Below are positions 24,721-37,196 of a stretch of 64,000 nt of DNA, piece after piece. Within the stretch, counting starts at the first letter, position 1. Every line of letters starts with the position of its first letter. Source of the stretch: Misgurnus anguillicaudatus (taxonomy: Eukaryota > Chordata > Actinopteri > Cypriniformes > Cobitidae); assembly GCF_027580225.2 (NCBI RefSeq), contig NC_073354.2:29098001-29162000 (forward strand). The letters are read 5' to 3'. The notes beneath the pieces were generated by a model. It made no database searches and was not told the origin of the DNA. It saw nothing but the letters and a program-made list of their open reading frames with translations. Made by a program: the position numbers and the translations under genes.

Positions 24721-26344
24721 AGGACCTAAGAGAAAAGATGGTGTATCATTTGTGGCTATATGTGCTATCTGAGGCAGTCCACACTCAATTATCCCATATG
24801 TTTACAAAAGACGATTTTTTACATCATTATTCATTCGACGATTGTAGGATATGTGATAATAATAGGACAAAAATAACACTGCAGCCTTATTCCTGAGAGT
24901 GAGAGCTTTCATTTGATATAAGACCTGCCCATGTTTGTCATACTTGAAAAATATGAAATATGTGAATATTAAATGATATTAAAAATTATGGGGGGGGGGT
25001 GATAGTGTATATTAAGTGTAACTAACTTTCTTACAGTGAAACATATCTCAAAGTGATGCATATCTGCAGAAAGTAAAGAGTCTAAGCTTTCAAACAGTAT
25101 CTCATATGTGGTACTGGGTCCATGACAGACCATTAAAAATTAAAGGAACATTTTATATTAAGTCAAAATAAGATAATTCTGGACCCGGTACAGGGTCCAC
25201 AGAGTCAAACAAGATTAAGCCAAAACACTTGTGCTTTTGTATCTAATACTAATATTCGGCAAATCAACCCATACAAGAAATTACCTCATACAAAATTTAA
25301 CAAATTCAATACATTCAATATTGTAATTTAAATCAAATTACACAAAGATAAATAATGAACATGACTCTTATGTTTTTAAATAATGTGTGTTAAAGTTACA
25401 CTTTCTTTACCCAGATTGCAGGAAGATACACTTTTTCAGGTTTGACAATGTGTGGTACATGACTTCTGCAAACAAAGCACAATAATGATTACATTTTTTT
25501 TTGTAAGACAAACGCTAATTTATGATTCTTAGGTATTAAATTCCTTTACAAAAGTATTTCCAAAAAGTGTTGATTTTTTGTTTTGTACACGAATCATTTG
25601 ATCTTTGGTTGGCTTCTTTGTGGGCTGAGCATTAATTTATTTTGTAAAGATCGAACATCTTAAAGATTTTTTTAACATCCTCTTTATGAAAATTGTTTAG
25701 CTCACTGTAAGCCTGCATGTTTATCATTATACTTTAAATGGCAAATAAGAATATATAGCCTAACATAGAAATAAAAAACATCACAGAAAAGAATAGCAAA
25801 TAAACAGAAAAAACATTTATGTAACTCGCTGTAGAACAACGAGTGAAATCTATTTAAAAAGAAAAGTATCTTAACTTACCTTACAGTATTATATAAAGAC
25901 AAAACAAAGATCACGCGTCGTCAAGTGTGGCAGTTTGAATTTCATGCGACTTCCGGGTCCTCTTGTAAGCTGTAGCATTATGGGAAAGGTAGTACTTTTC
26001 ATAAAACGTATTGAACGCTGTTGCTGTTAACTGACTACTGTTTCCAAGGTGCATTGCAATCTAATTCATCATATTCAGAGAGTACAACATAATACATATA
26101 AGTATAGTATTATTTACTAGTATTTTTGTGCTTGTTAACACAATTTAATGTAAAGTGTTATTTAATTACTATTTGTCTTTGTCTGATGTACGATAGTGCA
26201 GACTGAATCACTCATTTATTTTTCTTCATTCTGAAATCATTTATTTATTACTTTGTTTGTATGGTCCACTGCACATTGACACATCCTTTTTATTAACTGC
26301 CTATAAAAATAAAATGCTCTAACTGTAATTTCAAATTTTGTCGT

Positions 26345-27330
26345 CCTAGTGATATCAGGAACATTATTAAATGACCAACAGAGGACCATGTGAGAACATT
26401 CTATTAATGTTCCAAATGTCCTCTTTGTAACGTTGCCATGTGACCACAGGATAACCAATATGGGACGTCCCCCTAAAGTCATATCAGGAACAATATTATA
26501 TGACCAACAGAGGACCATGTAGGATGGTTCTGTAAATGTTCCAAAAGTCCTTTCTGTAACGTTCTTATGTGACCACAGGATAACCAATATGGAACGTCAT
26601 CCTACAGTCATATCAGGAACGTTATGATGCGACCAAAATAGTACCATGTCGGAATGTTCTGTTAATGTTCCATATGTCCTTTCTGTAACGTTCTTATGTG
26701 ACCACAGGATAACCAATATGGAACGTCATCCTACAGCCATATCAGGAACTTTATGATACGACCAAAATAGTACCATGTCGGAATGTTCTGTTAATGTTCC
26801 ATATGTCCTTTCTGTAACGTTCTTATGTGACCACAGGATAACCAATATGGAACGTCTTCCTACAGTCATATCAGGAACGTTATGATAGAACATTCTCACA
26901 TGGTACTATTTTGGTTATATCATAACGTTCCTGATATGACTGTAGGAAGACGTTCCATATTGGTTATCCTGTGGTCACATAAGAAATAAGAACGTTACAG
27001 AGAGGACACCTGAGACTTTAACAGAACATTCCCACATGGTACTATTTTGGTTATATCATAACGTTCCTGATATGACTGTAGGAAGACGTTCCATATTGGT
27101 TATCCTGTGGTCACATAAGAAATAAGAACGTTACAGAGAGGACACCTGAGACTTTAACAGAACATTCCCACATGGTACTATTTTGGTTATGTTAAAGTCT
27201 CAGGTGTCCTATCTGTAACGTTCTTATGTGACCACAGGATAACCAATATGGAACGTCATCCTACAGCCATATCAGGAACGTTATGATATGACCAAAATAG
27301 TATCATGTGGGAATGTTCTGTAAATGTCTC
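26345..27330. repeat. Right subterminal repeat (about 129-136 bp, direct and inverted)
   Basis: TGACCACAGGATAACCAATA recurs at 26441, 26570, 26699 and 26828 (period 129 bp). Two inverted copies follow (CTGATATGAC at 26931 and 27067, period 136 bp), then one direct copy at 27229. Units contain AGGAACGTTATGAT, GTAACGTTCTTATG and GGAACGTC. They share the ACGTT core with the left array but otherwise differ in sequence, and the right array contains an internal inversion. Confidence 0.85.
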
Positions 27331-27504
27331 GGGCGTCCCCCTAAAGTCACATGAGGAACCTTGAACTGCAAGACTTTTATAACCAACAAAGGATGTTTTA
27401 GGAATGTACCTAATGTTCTCTAAAGGTTCAGGTCTTTTCATCCTCTTTAGAGAACTTTTAGGGAACGTTGCGAAAGGTCCCGAGAACGTCACCTTCTTCG
27501 TGGG

Positions 27505-30500
27505 ATGGCCCTCCTCCACCCACTGGAATCCACCTCTGAATTAAAATGCTGACAACAAATCTGTAGGGGAATAAAGTTCATTGTTAAGCTTTTTATCCAT
27601 TAAATGTTTCTATAAAAACATATACAGATATTTATAATAATTACACAAGAAACAAAGTATAATAAACAACAAACAAGTTATTACCTGAAAGAAAAAAATC
27701 TGTGTATAATGGCCCTCCTCCAACCACTGGAATCCACCTCTGAATTAAAATGCTGACAATAAATCTGTAGGGGAAAAAAGTTCATTGTTTAGCTTTTTTC
27801 AAAAAATGTTTTAATAAAAACATATACAAATATTTATTATAATTATGCCAGAAACAAAGTATAATAAACAAACAAACAAGTTATTACCTGAAAGAAAAAA
27901 AATTGTGTATAATGACCCTCCTCCACCCACTGGAATCCACCTCTGAATTAAAATGCTGACAATAAATCTGTAGGGGAAAAAAGTTCATTGTTTAGCTTTT
28001 TTCAATAAATGTTTTAATAAAAACATATACAAATATTTATTATAATTATGCCAGAAACAAAGTATAATAAACAAACAAACAAGTTATTACCTGAAAGAAA
28101 AAAAATTGTGTATAATGACCCTCCTCCACCCACTGGAATCCACCTCTGAATTAAAATGCTGACAATAAATCTGTAGGGGAAAAAAGTTCATTGTTTAGCT
28201 TTTTTCAATAAATGTTTCAATAAAAACATATACAGATATTTATAATTATGCAAGAAACAAAGTATAATAAACAAACAAACAAACAAACAAGTTATTACCT
28301 GAAAGAAAAAAATGGTGTATAATGACCCTCCTCCACCCACTGGAATCCACCTCTGAATTAAAATGCTGACAATAAATCTGTAGGGGAATAAAGTTCATTG
28401 TTCAGCTTTTTATCCATTACATGTTTCTATAAAAACATATACAGATATTTATAATAATTACACAAGAAACAAAGTATAATAAACAACAAACAAGTTATTA
28501 CCTGAAAGAAAAAAAAAATGTGTATAATGGCCCTCCTCCACCCACTGGAATCCACCTCTGAATTAAAATGCTGGCAATAAATCTGTAGGGGAATAAAGTT
28601 CATTGTTAAGCTTTTTTTCATTAAATGTTACTTTCAATAAAAACATATACAAATATTTATAATAATTATGCAAGAAACAAAGTATAATAAACAAACAAAC
28701 AAACAAGTTATATTACCTGAAAGAAAAAAATGTGTATAATGGCCCTCCTCCACCCACTGGAATCCACCTCTGAATTAAAATGCTGACAATAAATCTGTAG
28801 GGGAAAAAGTTAATTGTTTAGCTTTTTATCCATTAAATGTTTCTTTAAAAACATATACAGATATTTATAATAATTACACAAGAAACAAAGTATAATAAAC
28901 AACAAACAAGTTATTACCTGAAAGAAAAAAAAATGTGTATAATGGCCCTCCTCCACCCACTGGAATCCACCTCTGAATTAAAATGCTGACAATAAATCTG
29001 TAGGGGAAAAAAGTTCATTGTTAAGCTTTTTTTCATTAAATGCTTCAATAAAAACATAAAATTTATAATAATTACACAAGAAACAAAGTATAATAAACAA
29101 ACAAACAAGTTATATTACCTGAAAGAAAAAAATTGTGTATAATGGCCCTCCTCCACCCACTGGAATCCACCTCTGAATTAAAATGCTGACAATAAATCTG
29201 TAGGGGAAAAAGTTCATTGTTTAGCTTTTTTCAATAAATGTTTCAATAAAAACATATACAGATATTTATAATTATGCAAGAAACAAAGTATAATAAACAA
29301 CAAACAAGTTATTACCTGAAAGAAAAAAATGGTGTATAATGACCCTCCTCCACCCACTGGAATCCACCTCTGAATTAAAATGCTGACAACAAATCTGTAG
29401 GGGAATAAAGTTCATTGTTAAGCTTTTTATCCATTAAATGTTTCTATAAAAACATATACAGATATTTATAATAATTACACAAAAAAACAAAGTATAATAA
29501 ACAACAAACAAGTTATTACCTGAAAGAAAAAAATCTGTGTATAATGGCCCTCCTCCACCCACTGGAATCCACCTCTGAATTAAAATGCTGACAATAAATC
29601 TGTAGGGGAAAAAAGTTCATTGTTTAGCTTTTTTCAAAAAATGTTTTAATAAAAACATATACAAATATTTATTATAATTATGCCAGAAACAAAGTATAAT
29701 AAACAAACAAACAAGTTATTACCTGAAAGAAAAAAAATTGTGTATAATGACCCTCCTCCACCCACTGGAATCCACCTCTGAATTAAAATGCTGACAATAA
29801 ATCTGTAGGGGAAAAAAGTTCATTGTTTAGCTTTTTTCAATAAATGTTTCAATAAAAACATATACAGATATTTATAATTATGCAAGAAACAAAGTATAAT
29901 AAACAAACAAACAAACAAACAAACAAGTTATTACCTGAAAGAAAAAAATGGTGTATAATGACCCTCCTCCACCCACTGGAATCCACCTCTGAATTAAAAT
30001 GCTGACAATAAATCTGTAGGACAATAAAGTTCATTGTTAAGCTTTTTTCATTAAATGTTACTTTCAATAAAACATATACAGATATTGATAATTATGCAAG
30101 AAACAAAGTATAATATGCAAACATACAAGTTATTACCTGAAAGAAAAAAAAATTGTGTATAATGGCCCTCCTCCACCCACTGGAATCCACCTCTGAATTA
30201 AAATGCTGGCAATAAATCTGTAGGGGAAAAAAGTTCATTGTTTAGCTTTTTTCATTACACGTTTCAATAAAAACATATACAAATATGAATAATAATTACG
30301 CAAGAAACAAAGTATAATAAACAAACAAACAAGTTATTACCTGAAAGAAAAAAATTGTGTATAATGGCCCTCCTCCACCCACTGGAATCCACCTCTGAAT
30401 TAAAATGCTGACAATAAATCTGTAGGGGAATAAAGTTCATTGTTAAGCTTTTTTTCATTAAATGTTTCTTTCAATAAAACATATACAGATATTGATAATT

Positions 30501-33125
30501 ATGCAAGAAACAAAGTATAATAAAAAAAAAAAAAAGTTATTACCTGAAAGAAAAAAAATTGTGTATAATGGCCCTCCTCCACCCACTGGAATCCACCTCT
30601 GAATTAAAATGCTGACAATAAATCTGTAGGGGAATAAAGTTCATTGTTCAGCTTTTTATCCATTACATGTTTCTATAAAAACATATACAGATATTTATAA
30701 TAATTACACAAGAAACAAAGTATAATAAACAACAAACAAGTTATTACCTGAAAGAAAAAAAAATGTGTATAATGGCCCTCCTCCACCCACTGGAATCCAC
30801 CTCTGAATTAAAATGCTGACAATAAATCTGTAGGGGAATAAAGTTCATTGTTTAGCTTTTTTTCATTAAATGTTAGTTTCAATAAAAACATATACAAATA
30901 TTTATAATAATTATGCAAGAAACAAAGTATAATATACAAACAAACAAGTTATTACCTGAAAGAAAAAAAATTGTGTATAATGGCCCTCCTCCACCCACTG
31001 GAATCCACCTCTGAATTAAAATGCCGACAATAAATCTGTAGGGTAAAAAAGTTCATTGTTTAGCTTTTTTCAATAAATGTTTCATTAAAACATATACAAA
31101 TATTTATAATAATTATGCAAGAAACAAAGTATAATAAACAAACAAACAAACAAACAAGTTATTACCTGAAAGAAAAAAAATTGTGTATAATGGCCCTCCT
31201 CCACCCACTGGAATCCACCTCTGAATTAAAATGCTGACAATAAATCTGTAGGGGAATAAACTTAATTGTTTAGCTTTTTTCATTAAATGTTACTTTCAAT
31301 AAAAACATATACAAATATTTATAATAATTATGCAAGAAACAAAGTATAATAAACAAACAACAAGTTATTAAAAAAATTGTGTATAATGGCCCTCCTCCAC
31401 CCACTGGAATCCACCTCTGAATTAAAATGCTGACAATAAATCTGTAGGGGAAAAAAGTTCATTGTTTAGCTTTTTTTCATTAAATGTTTCAATAAAAACA
31501 TATACAAATATTTATAATAATTATGCAAGAAACAAAGTATAATAAACAAACAAACAAGTTACCTGAAAGACAAAAATTGTGTATAATGGCCCTCCTCCAC
31601 CCACTGGAATCCACCTCTGAATTAAAATGCTGACAATAAATCTGTAGGGGAATAAACTTAATTGTTTAGCTTTTTTCATTAAATGTTACTTTCAATAAAA
31701 ACATATACAAATATTTATATTAATTATGCAAGAAACAAAGAATAATAAACAAACAACAAGTTATTACCTGAAAGAAAAAAAATTGTGTATAATGGCCCTC
31801 CTCCACCCACTGGAATCCACCTCTGAATTAAAATGCTGACAATAAATCTGTAGGGGAAAAAAGTTCATTGTTTAGCTTTTTTTCATTAAATGTTTCAATA
31901 AAGCATATACAAATATTTATAATAATTATGCAAGAAACAAAGTATAATAAACAAACAAACAAGTTACCTGAAAGACAAAAATTGTGTATAATGGCCCTCC
32001 TCCACCCACTGGAATCCACCTCTGAATTAAAATGCTGACAATAAATCTGTAGGGGAATAAAGTTCATTGTTTAGCTTTTTTTCATTAAATGTTAGTTTCA
32101 ATAAAAACATATACAAATATTTATAATAATTATGCAAGAAACAAAGTATAATAAACAAACAAACAAGTTACCTGAAAGACAAAAATTGTGTATAATGGCC
32201 CTCCTCCACCCACTGGAATCCACCTCTGAATTAAAATGCTGACAATAAATCTGTAGGGGAATAAAGTTAATTGTTTAGCTTTTTTTCATTAAATGTTAGT
32301 TTCAATAAAAACATATACAAATATTTATAATAATTATGCAAGAAACAAAGTATAATAAACAAACAAACAAACAAGTTATTACCTGAAAGAAAAAAATCTG
32401 TGTATAATGTCCCTCCTCCACCCACTGGAATCCACCTCTGAATTAAAATGCTGACAATAAATCTGTAGGGGAAAAAAGTTCATTGTTAAGCTTTTTTTCA
32501 TTAAATGTTACTTTCAATAAAACATATACAGATATTTATAATTATGCAAGAAACAAAGTATAATAAACAAACAAATAAGTTACCTGAAAGAAAAAAAATT
32601 GTGTATAATGGCCCTCCTCCACCCACTGGAATCCACCTCTGAATTAAAATGCTGACAATAAATCTGTAGGGGAATAAAGATCATTGTTTAGCTTTTTTCA
32701 TTACACGTTTCAATAAAAACATATACAGATATTTATAATAATTATGCAAGAAAGAAGTATAATAAACAAACAAACAAACAAGTTATTACCTGAAAGAAAA
32801 AAAATTGTGTATAATGGCCATCCTCCACCCACTGGAATCCACCTCTGAATTAAAATACTGACAATAAATCTGTAGGGGAATAAAGTTAATTGTTTAGCTT
32901 TTTTCATTAAATGTTAGTTTCAATAAAAACATATACAAATATTTATAATAATTATGCAAGAAACAAACTATAATAAACAAACAAACAAACAAGTTATTAC
33001 CTGAAAGAAAAAAAAATGTTTATAATGGCCCTCCTCCACCCACTGGAATCCACCTCTGAATTAAAATGCTGACAATAAATCTGTAAGTGAATAAAGTTAA
33101 TTGTTTAGCTTTTTTTCATTAAATG
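27505..33125 (-). repeat. Satellite array block 5
   Basis: Monomers resume within the monomer split by the preceding element. Around 31.1-31.6 kb the monomer type changes: from there on many copies have GTTACCTGAAAGACAAAAATTG in place of GTTATTACCTGAAAGAAAAAAA, the type that dominates to the right of the retroelement. A deletion variant lacking CCTGAAAG appears first near 31360. The block ends in a monomer with CTGTAAGTGAATAAAG, the signature of the roughly 3-kb module, at the AATG duplication of the LTR element. Confidence 0.93.
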
Positions 33126-34248
33126 TGTAGCAAATGGCTCGGAGTCAGATTGAGGCCATTTGGCATCTGGATCGTAAACAGCCCTAAAATTGTGACTTTA
33201 GATAACCCCGTGTCCTGATAACACAATCACCCAGATATCTACCACCTATCAAGGCTGTAAAGTGGGCGACAATTAAAACAAATGCAGTCTTCAAAGGAGG
33301 TTCAAAGGGATCCCACCAGAGAAACCTGAGAGCCGTTCGTTCGACGATTGCCAGAGACACAGCTGGGGGCACAGACTATATGTCTGTGATGAAACCACAT
33401 TTAACTATCACAATGAGCTGTTTTAATGTATATATATGTTATATCCCTTTACTGCATGATCATGTATGTGTGATGTAACTGTGTGTTAACACTTTAGTTA
33501 GATTTTGTTCACTGTAGCATGGTTCATATCTTAGGTATGAAATTATTATTCAACGTGATCTTAAACCCATGTCTTGTCTAGTATCAAATTAATCTACTCT
33601 TTATTTCCCAATCATTTCTATGTATCATATTACCATAAGCCGCATCAATGTCATTTAGTATCGATTTGAAGAGTTATGGAAACAAACTTTTATCATAATG
33701 CAAATGTGATGTCTGAAAGAACAAAGGCTTGTTTCCCCGCGCACACATTGGCCATACACCCAAAATGGGCTGGGCGTGTGAAAGGTCAAAACGGCCTATC
33801 GCCCAAGCCATCATTAGATCATTGCTCATTTTTAGCTCAATTGCTCAGTTCGCTCAATCTCTCAATCGCTGATTCACTCAGTATCTCAGTCAGTGGCTTA
33901 GTTCACTCATGAGCGCCCAGTCGCCCGGTTACCCAGGTAACCCGTCAGCGCAGTTTGGAAACTCGCTGAGACTCAACCAGAGTCCCTCGGATTCATCATC
34001 TTTTCTCTGAGCCCTGTCTTTCTTCGGGACAGTCTTCCTGGCTTGCACTTTGCGCTAGAGTTCGGAAAACCACGCGGACCAATCCGCCCTACGAAACAAC
34101 TTAACGGACTACATCTTACGAACACATCTGGACTCTCTCTCTCTCTCCTTGCTCGCACCGCGTGCAGCAGAAACTTCGCAACGAAAACACAAAGAGCCAA
34201 ATGCAAGTATAAACTTGTTTTACTCGCTGATGTTTAAGCTTTACCCCT

Positions 34249-34255
34249 TATAAAA
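34249..34255 (+). promoter_or_regulatory. TATA box of the 5' LTR
   Basis: TATAAAA in an otherwise ordinary LTR context, about 180 bp before the AATAAA signal. That spacing fits a transcription start near 34280 and a short R region. The counterpart in the 3' LTR is at 43530-43536. Confidence 0.6.
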
Positions 34256-34430
34256 TTAAGGCGCTACTTAGAGATTTTCCGATGGTTTGTGCAGATGTTA
34301 AGCAATAGTGCTTTGCCAATCTTTTACTCTCTCTCTCTAGCTTTTTCAATCTTTACTTTCTCATCTATGTTTTATGTTATTGTATGTGTGTATGTTTAGT
34401 TAGTCGATATGTGTACTTCATTTTATAGTT

Positions 34431-34436
34431 AATAAA
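34431..34436 (+). terminator. Poly(A) signal in the 5' LTR
   Basis: AATAAA followed by a T/GT-rich stretch (TTGTTTCTGTGTTC). The identical signal in the 3' LTR at 43712-43717 would be the one used to end the element's RNA. Confidence 0.6.
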
Positions 34437-34836
34437 CCGGTTTGCATTTTCACAATTGAATTGTTTCTGTGTTCAATGCTCCTGAAAGTAAAGTCACTAA
34501 TTCTGCCTTTTGATCCAGCTACACGCTGCGAGTAGCACTGTATATCAGTGAGAAGGTTAATTTTAAAGGCCATGAAATTAACATTTCTTAGACGTTAATA
34601 TACGATTATGGATATATGTCTTCGGTGGACGAACATATTAATTAATTGTTATTATTAATTCTGCTACGCCAGGTAAAACCTGATAAACTTGTATAATTAA
34701 TTACAGTTAATTATACATATTCCCTTTTGAGCTAAAATCTAAGATTCCCTTGGGAATCCCCGTAGTGTTTCGGTCGGAGGTTCATAGTGTTTCAAATAAC
34801 GTTATTTCCCTCCTCCCGCAAATTCGCTACATATAA

Positions 34837-34854
34837 TGGTGGAGAATGCGGGCA
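34837..34854 (+). promoter_or_regulatory. Primer binding site, tRNA-Ala(AGC)
   Basis: TGGTGGAGAATGCGGGCA starts 5 bases after the LTR end. It is complementary to the 3' end of vertebrate tRNA-Ala(AGC), including the CCA tail, over about 18 bases as I recall that tRNA. This sets the strand and the LTR boundary. Confidence 0.8.
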
Positions 34855-37196
34855 GATTTAAACATTATTTTCTGAGCAAACCAGTTACAAATCAAATGTG
34901 TTTTTGCGTTGTGTGAATGAAAAAGAACTATCAGCTATCACTGATTTCGTTCTTTCTTTGTATGAATAAAAATGTATTTTCCTGTATCATTTTCAGGACG
35001 TAACAGACTCGCGCCCCTGTTATGTATAGTTAACTGCAGTCTTTAAGGTAACCGTATTAAAAGCCCTTTAATACGCTGCATTACCGTCTGATTCAGCCTA
35101 ATAAAGAGTATAATTCCTTTATTTAGAGCGAAGCGGTGGTCGAGTGAATACTCCCATCTGATAAGGCCTTTTTGTTAAATCTCCAGGAAATGATTTACAA
35201 TTAGAGAAGCTGTCTATTGTATTTTTCCATTTTATTCACGTACGTGGATTTTTAAAATTGTAAGCACAGAGGGTAAGACTTTTCAATTTTAAAGGAGATA
35301 AAAACTTGATCAAGTATTTATAGTCACAACGTATGATAGAGCACGTTGGACTCTCGTTTATTGCGTGTCCCGGTAACATTAAGCCCAAAAGAGGCACCGG
35401 CCGAACACGAGCGAATTACATCCGTCGTCTTAGCAACGCAGCAGCCGCCGATGTAATTACTGTATAGAAGCGAATCTTTGTCAGTTTAAAGCGTACTACC
35501 TAGTTCTAACACTAGATGTCAGTCTTGAGTGTCTAACACTTCTTCTTCTCCATTACTCTACGTCTGACTTCCGCTTTCTTTCTTTGTTGGGCGAAATATC
35601 GCCATCTAGTGGGAAAAGCTCGTTTGGTCCTCTCATAAACTCTTTTGGGAGTGTATGACAGGAATCCAACTTGGATTTTTGACCTTACTTCAATAACTAG
35701 GTTATTCTACTACTTTGTAGTTTTATTTCCTACATATTGAATGTTATGGTCTTAAATTATAAATAATAATTAATATTGCTGTGGCTTTATTAATTTATTA
35801 TTTCTTTATTTAATTTTTATTTAATTTTTGATTGATTTTATTTTTATTTTATTTCATTTTTTTGCTGGTCTCTCTCACTCCTTACTCTCCTGTTCTATTT
35901 TCTATTGTAGAGATTGTATTTTTAATTAAGTTTAAATTTAAATTCAATGCAGTTTGATTTATTTTAAATTTTAATTGAATCAATTCTTTACTGTGAATAG
36001 AATTCAGCCCCATAAGTCCCATTCTCAGTGAATTCATTTATGTTTTAACTGGTGCAATAGGATAAGCCCCTGTGCATCTCTTTAAAGCTAACACTTGATA
36101 GATGAATCAGAGGCTTCGCCAGCGGTGAGTTCTACAAGAGACCGGTCCCGCTGAACTGACTCGAGTGTGTACAGTCGGGGTGCTGCGGTAGCTCCCTCCT
36201 TTAGCACCTTAGGCAGCAAGACACAGCGCAACCTCTGCCACCGGGCACTCCAATCGCTAACCTTGCCAGCTGACACACAAAAGCCCTAGCGGCAGTGCCA
36301 GTTGGTGGGTGACACCTTTGAGTGCGGCCCGGCGGTGTGAAGGGTGTGACTGTTGAGCGGTCGAGGTGGGGAGGGCAGAAGGCCCGGCACTCTTGGCTGC
36401 GTGCTCAGGGAAGCGCCTTGTCTCTGTGTTCCACCCTGGGTTGTTTTAAATAGTCAACAAGTGTTGGTGTAAAAGAGATGCACTTTTCTCCCCTCTGTAG
36501 CCACTAGAGGCACCAGATCCCTATCAGGTTGGGTCTAGCCCAGCCAATCTAGCTAAGCCACTCCCCTAACTCGCATGACTCCATAGTGCCCTCTCCCTGT
36601 AAGGCCCTGTCATCAAATTTAGGGTAGAGAACCTGCTAAGCTGAAACAGGAAACCCCTTTTTCCACCTCCTATCCTCTTCATTCCCCCAGCCTTAGGACT
36701 TCGTCTGTTGGCTGTCTCAATTCACATTTTCAGTTTATTTTATTATTTTTATTTATTTTATTTTATTATTTTATTATCACTTATTTGTTTTTCCTCTCTT
36801 TTCCCTTTCCTGTTTCATTACATTTCCAGCAACCTATCCTCCTCATTCTTTATTTTGTGTGTTTTATTTTATTTTTATCGTTATAATTAATTAATTTTAA
36901 TTATTTTGATTCATTTTATTTTGGGCTGAAAGAGCAAAACTGCACAAACCATTAGGAGAATTCATTAGTAATACGCTCGAATAACCAAATGTCCAAGGCG
37001 ACCTATAGGTTTTAACAAAGCGAAAAATTACTAAAATTTTTCCCTTATTTCCCCACACTGATTATCTGTGCCGCCGGAGAAAGGCCCTGATAATAAGCTT
37101 ATAGCCCACATATATATATATTTTATTGCCGTAGCTCGCTGAACTGTGCGGACTCGCATTGGCTCTTTGTGTTTTCTCTTCTACCAGTGTGTCAAC
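34855..37196 (+). other. Long untranslated leader of the retroelement
   Basis: About 2.3 kb between the primer site and the first good ATG, far longer than a typical packaging leader. It contains AT-rich stretches (about 35730-36030 and 36700-36930) and a GC-richer stretch (about 36080-36450), with no convincing frame. A pyrimidine tract ending CTACCAG at 37181-37187 sits 9 bases before the Gag ATG and resembles a splice acceptor. Candidate donors are AG|GTAAAA at 34672/34673 (in U5) and AAG|GTAACC near 35047. The leader may be partly removed as an intron. Confidence 0.5.

Larger units (their letters stand above)
22327..27504. mobile_element. 5.2-kb DNA element with two subterminal repeat arrays
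   Basis: The insertion splits a monomer between TATAAT and GGCCCTCC. It starts CCCCCCTAG and ends TTCGTGGG, with AT at 22325-22326 and 27505-27506 as a possible 2-bp target duplication. Only a short terminal inversion (CCC...GGG) is evident, but both subterminal regions are dense in ACGTT-containing repeats (separate entries). The interior holds a perfect 29-bp-arm hairpin and a diverged tandem repeat; about 24720-26340 is otherwise featureless AT-rich sequence. No transposase frame is visible. An AT duplication would fit ISL2EU-type elements, but without a protein the superfamily is open. Confidence 0.65.
33126..34831 (+). repeat. 5' LTR
   Basis: 1,706 bp, TG...CA ended, matching 42421-44112. 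By eye there are about seven substitutions, a 12-bp difference near 33830 (TTTTTAGCTC region) and a 2-bp change in a CT repeat near 34140. A TATA box at 34249-34255 and AATAAA at 34431-34436 place U3, R and U5 roughly at 33126-34278, 34279-34455 and 34456-34831; the exact limits are inferred. Confidence 0.95.

Noticed and set aside
116..32907. Recurrent 60-80-codon minus-strand peptides in the satellite
   Set aside because: They come from the monomer sequence, start and stop at different points and shift frame with A-run length. There is no sign of protein-level conservation, although the exon-like splice signals are kept as a separate finding.
33184..34237. Short open frames inside the LTRs
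   Set aside because: They are duplicated in both LTRs simply because the LTRs are, have no domain, and overlap the U3 promoter region.
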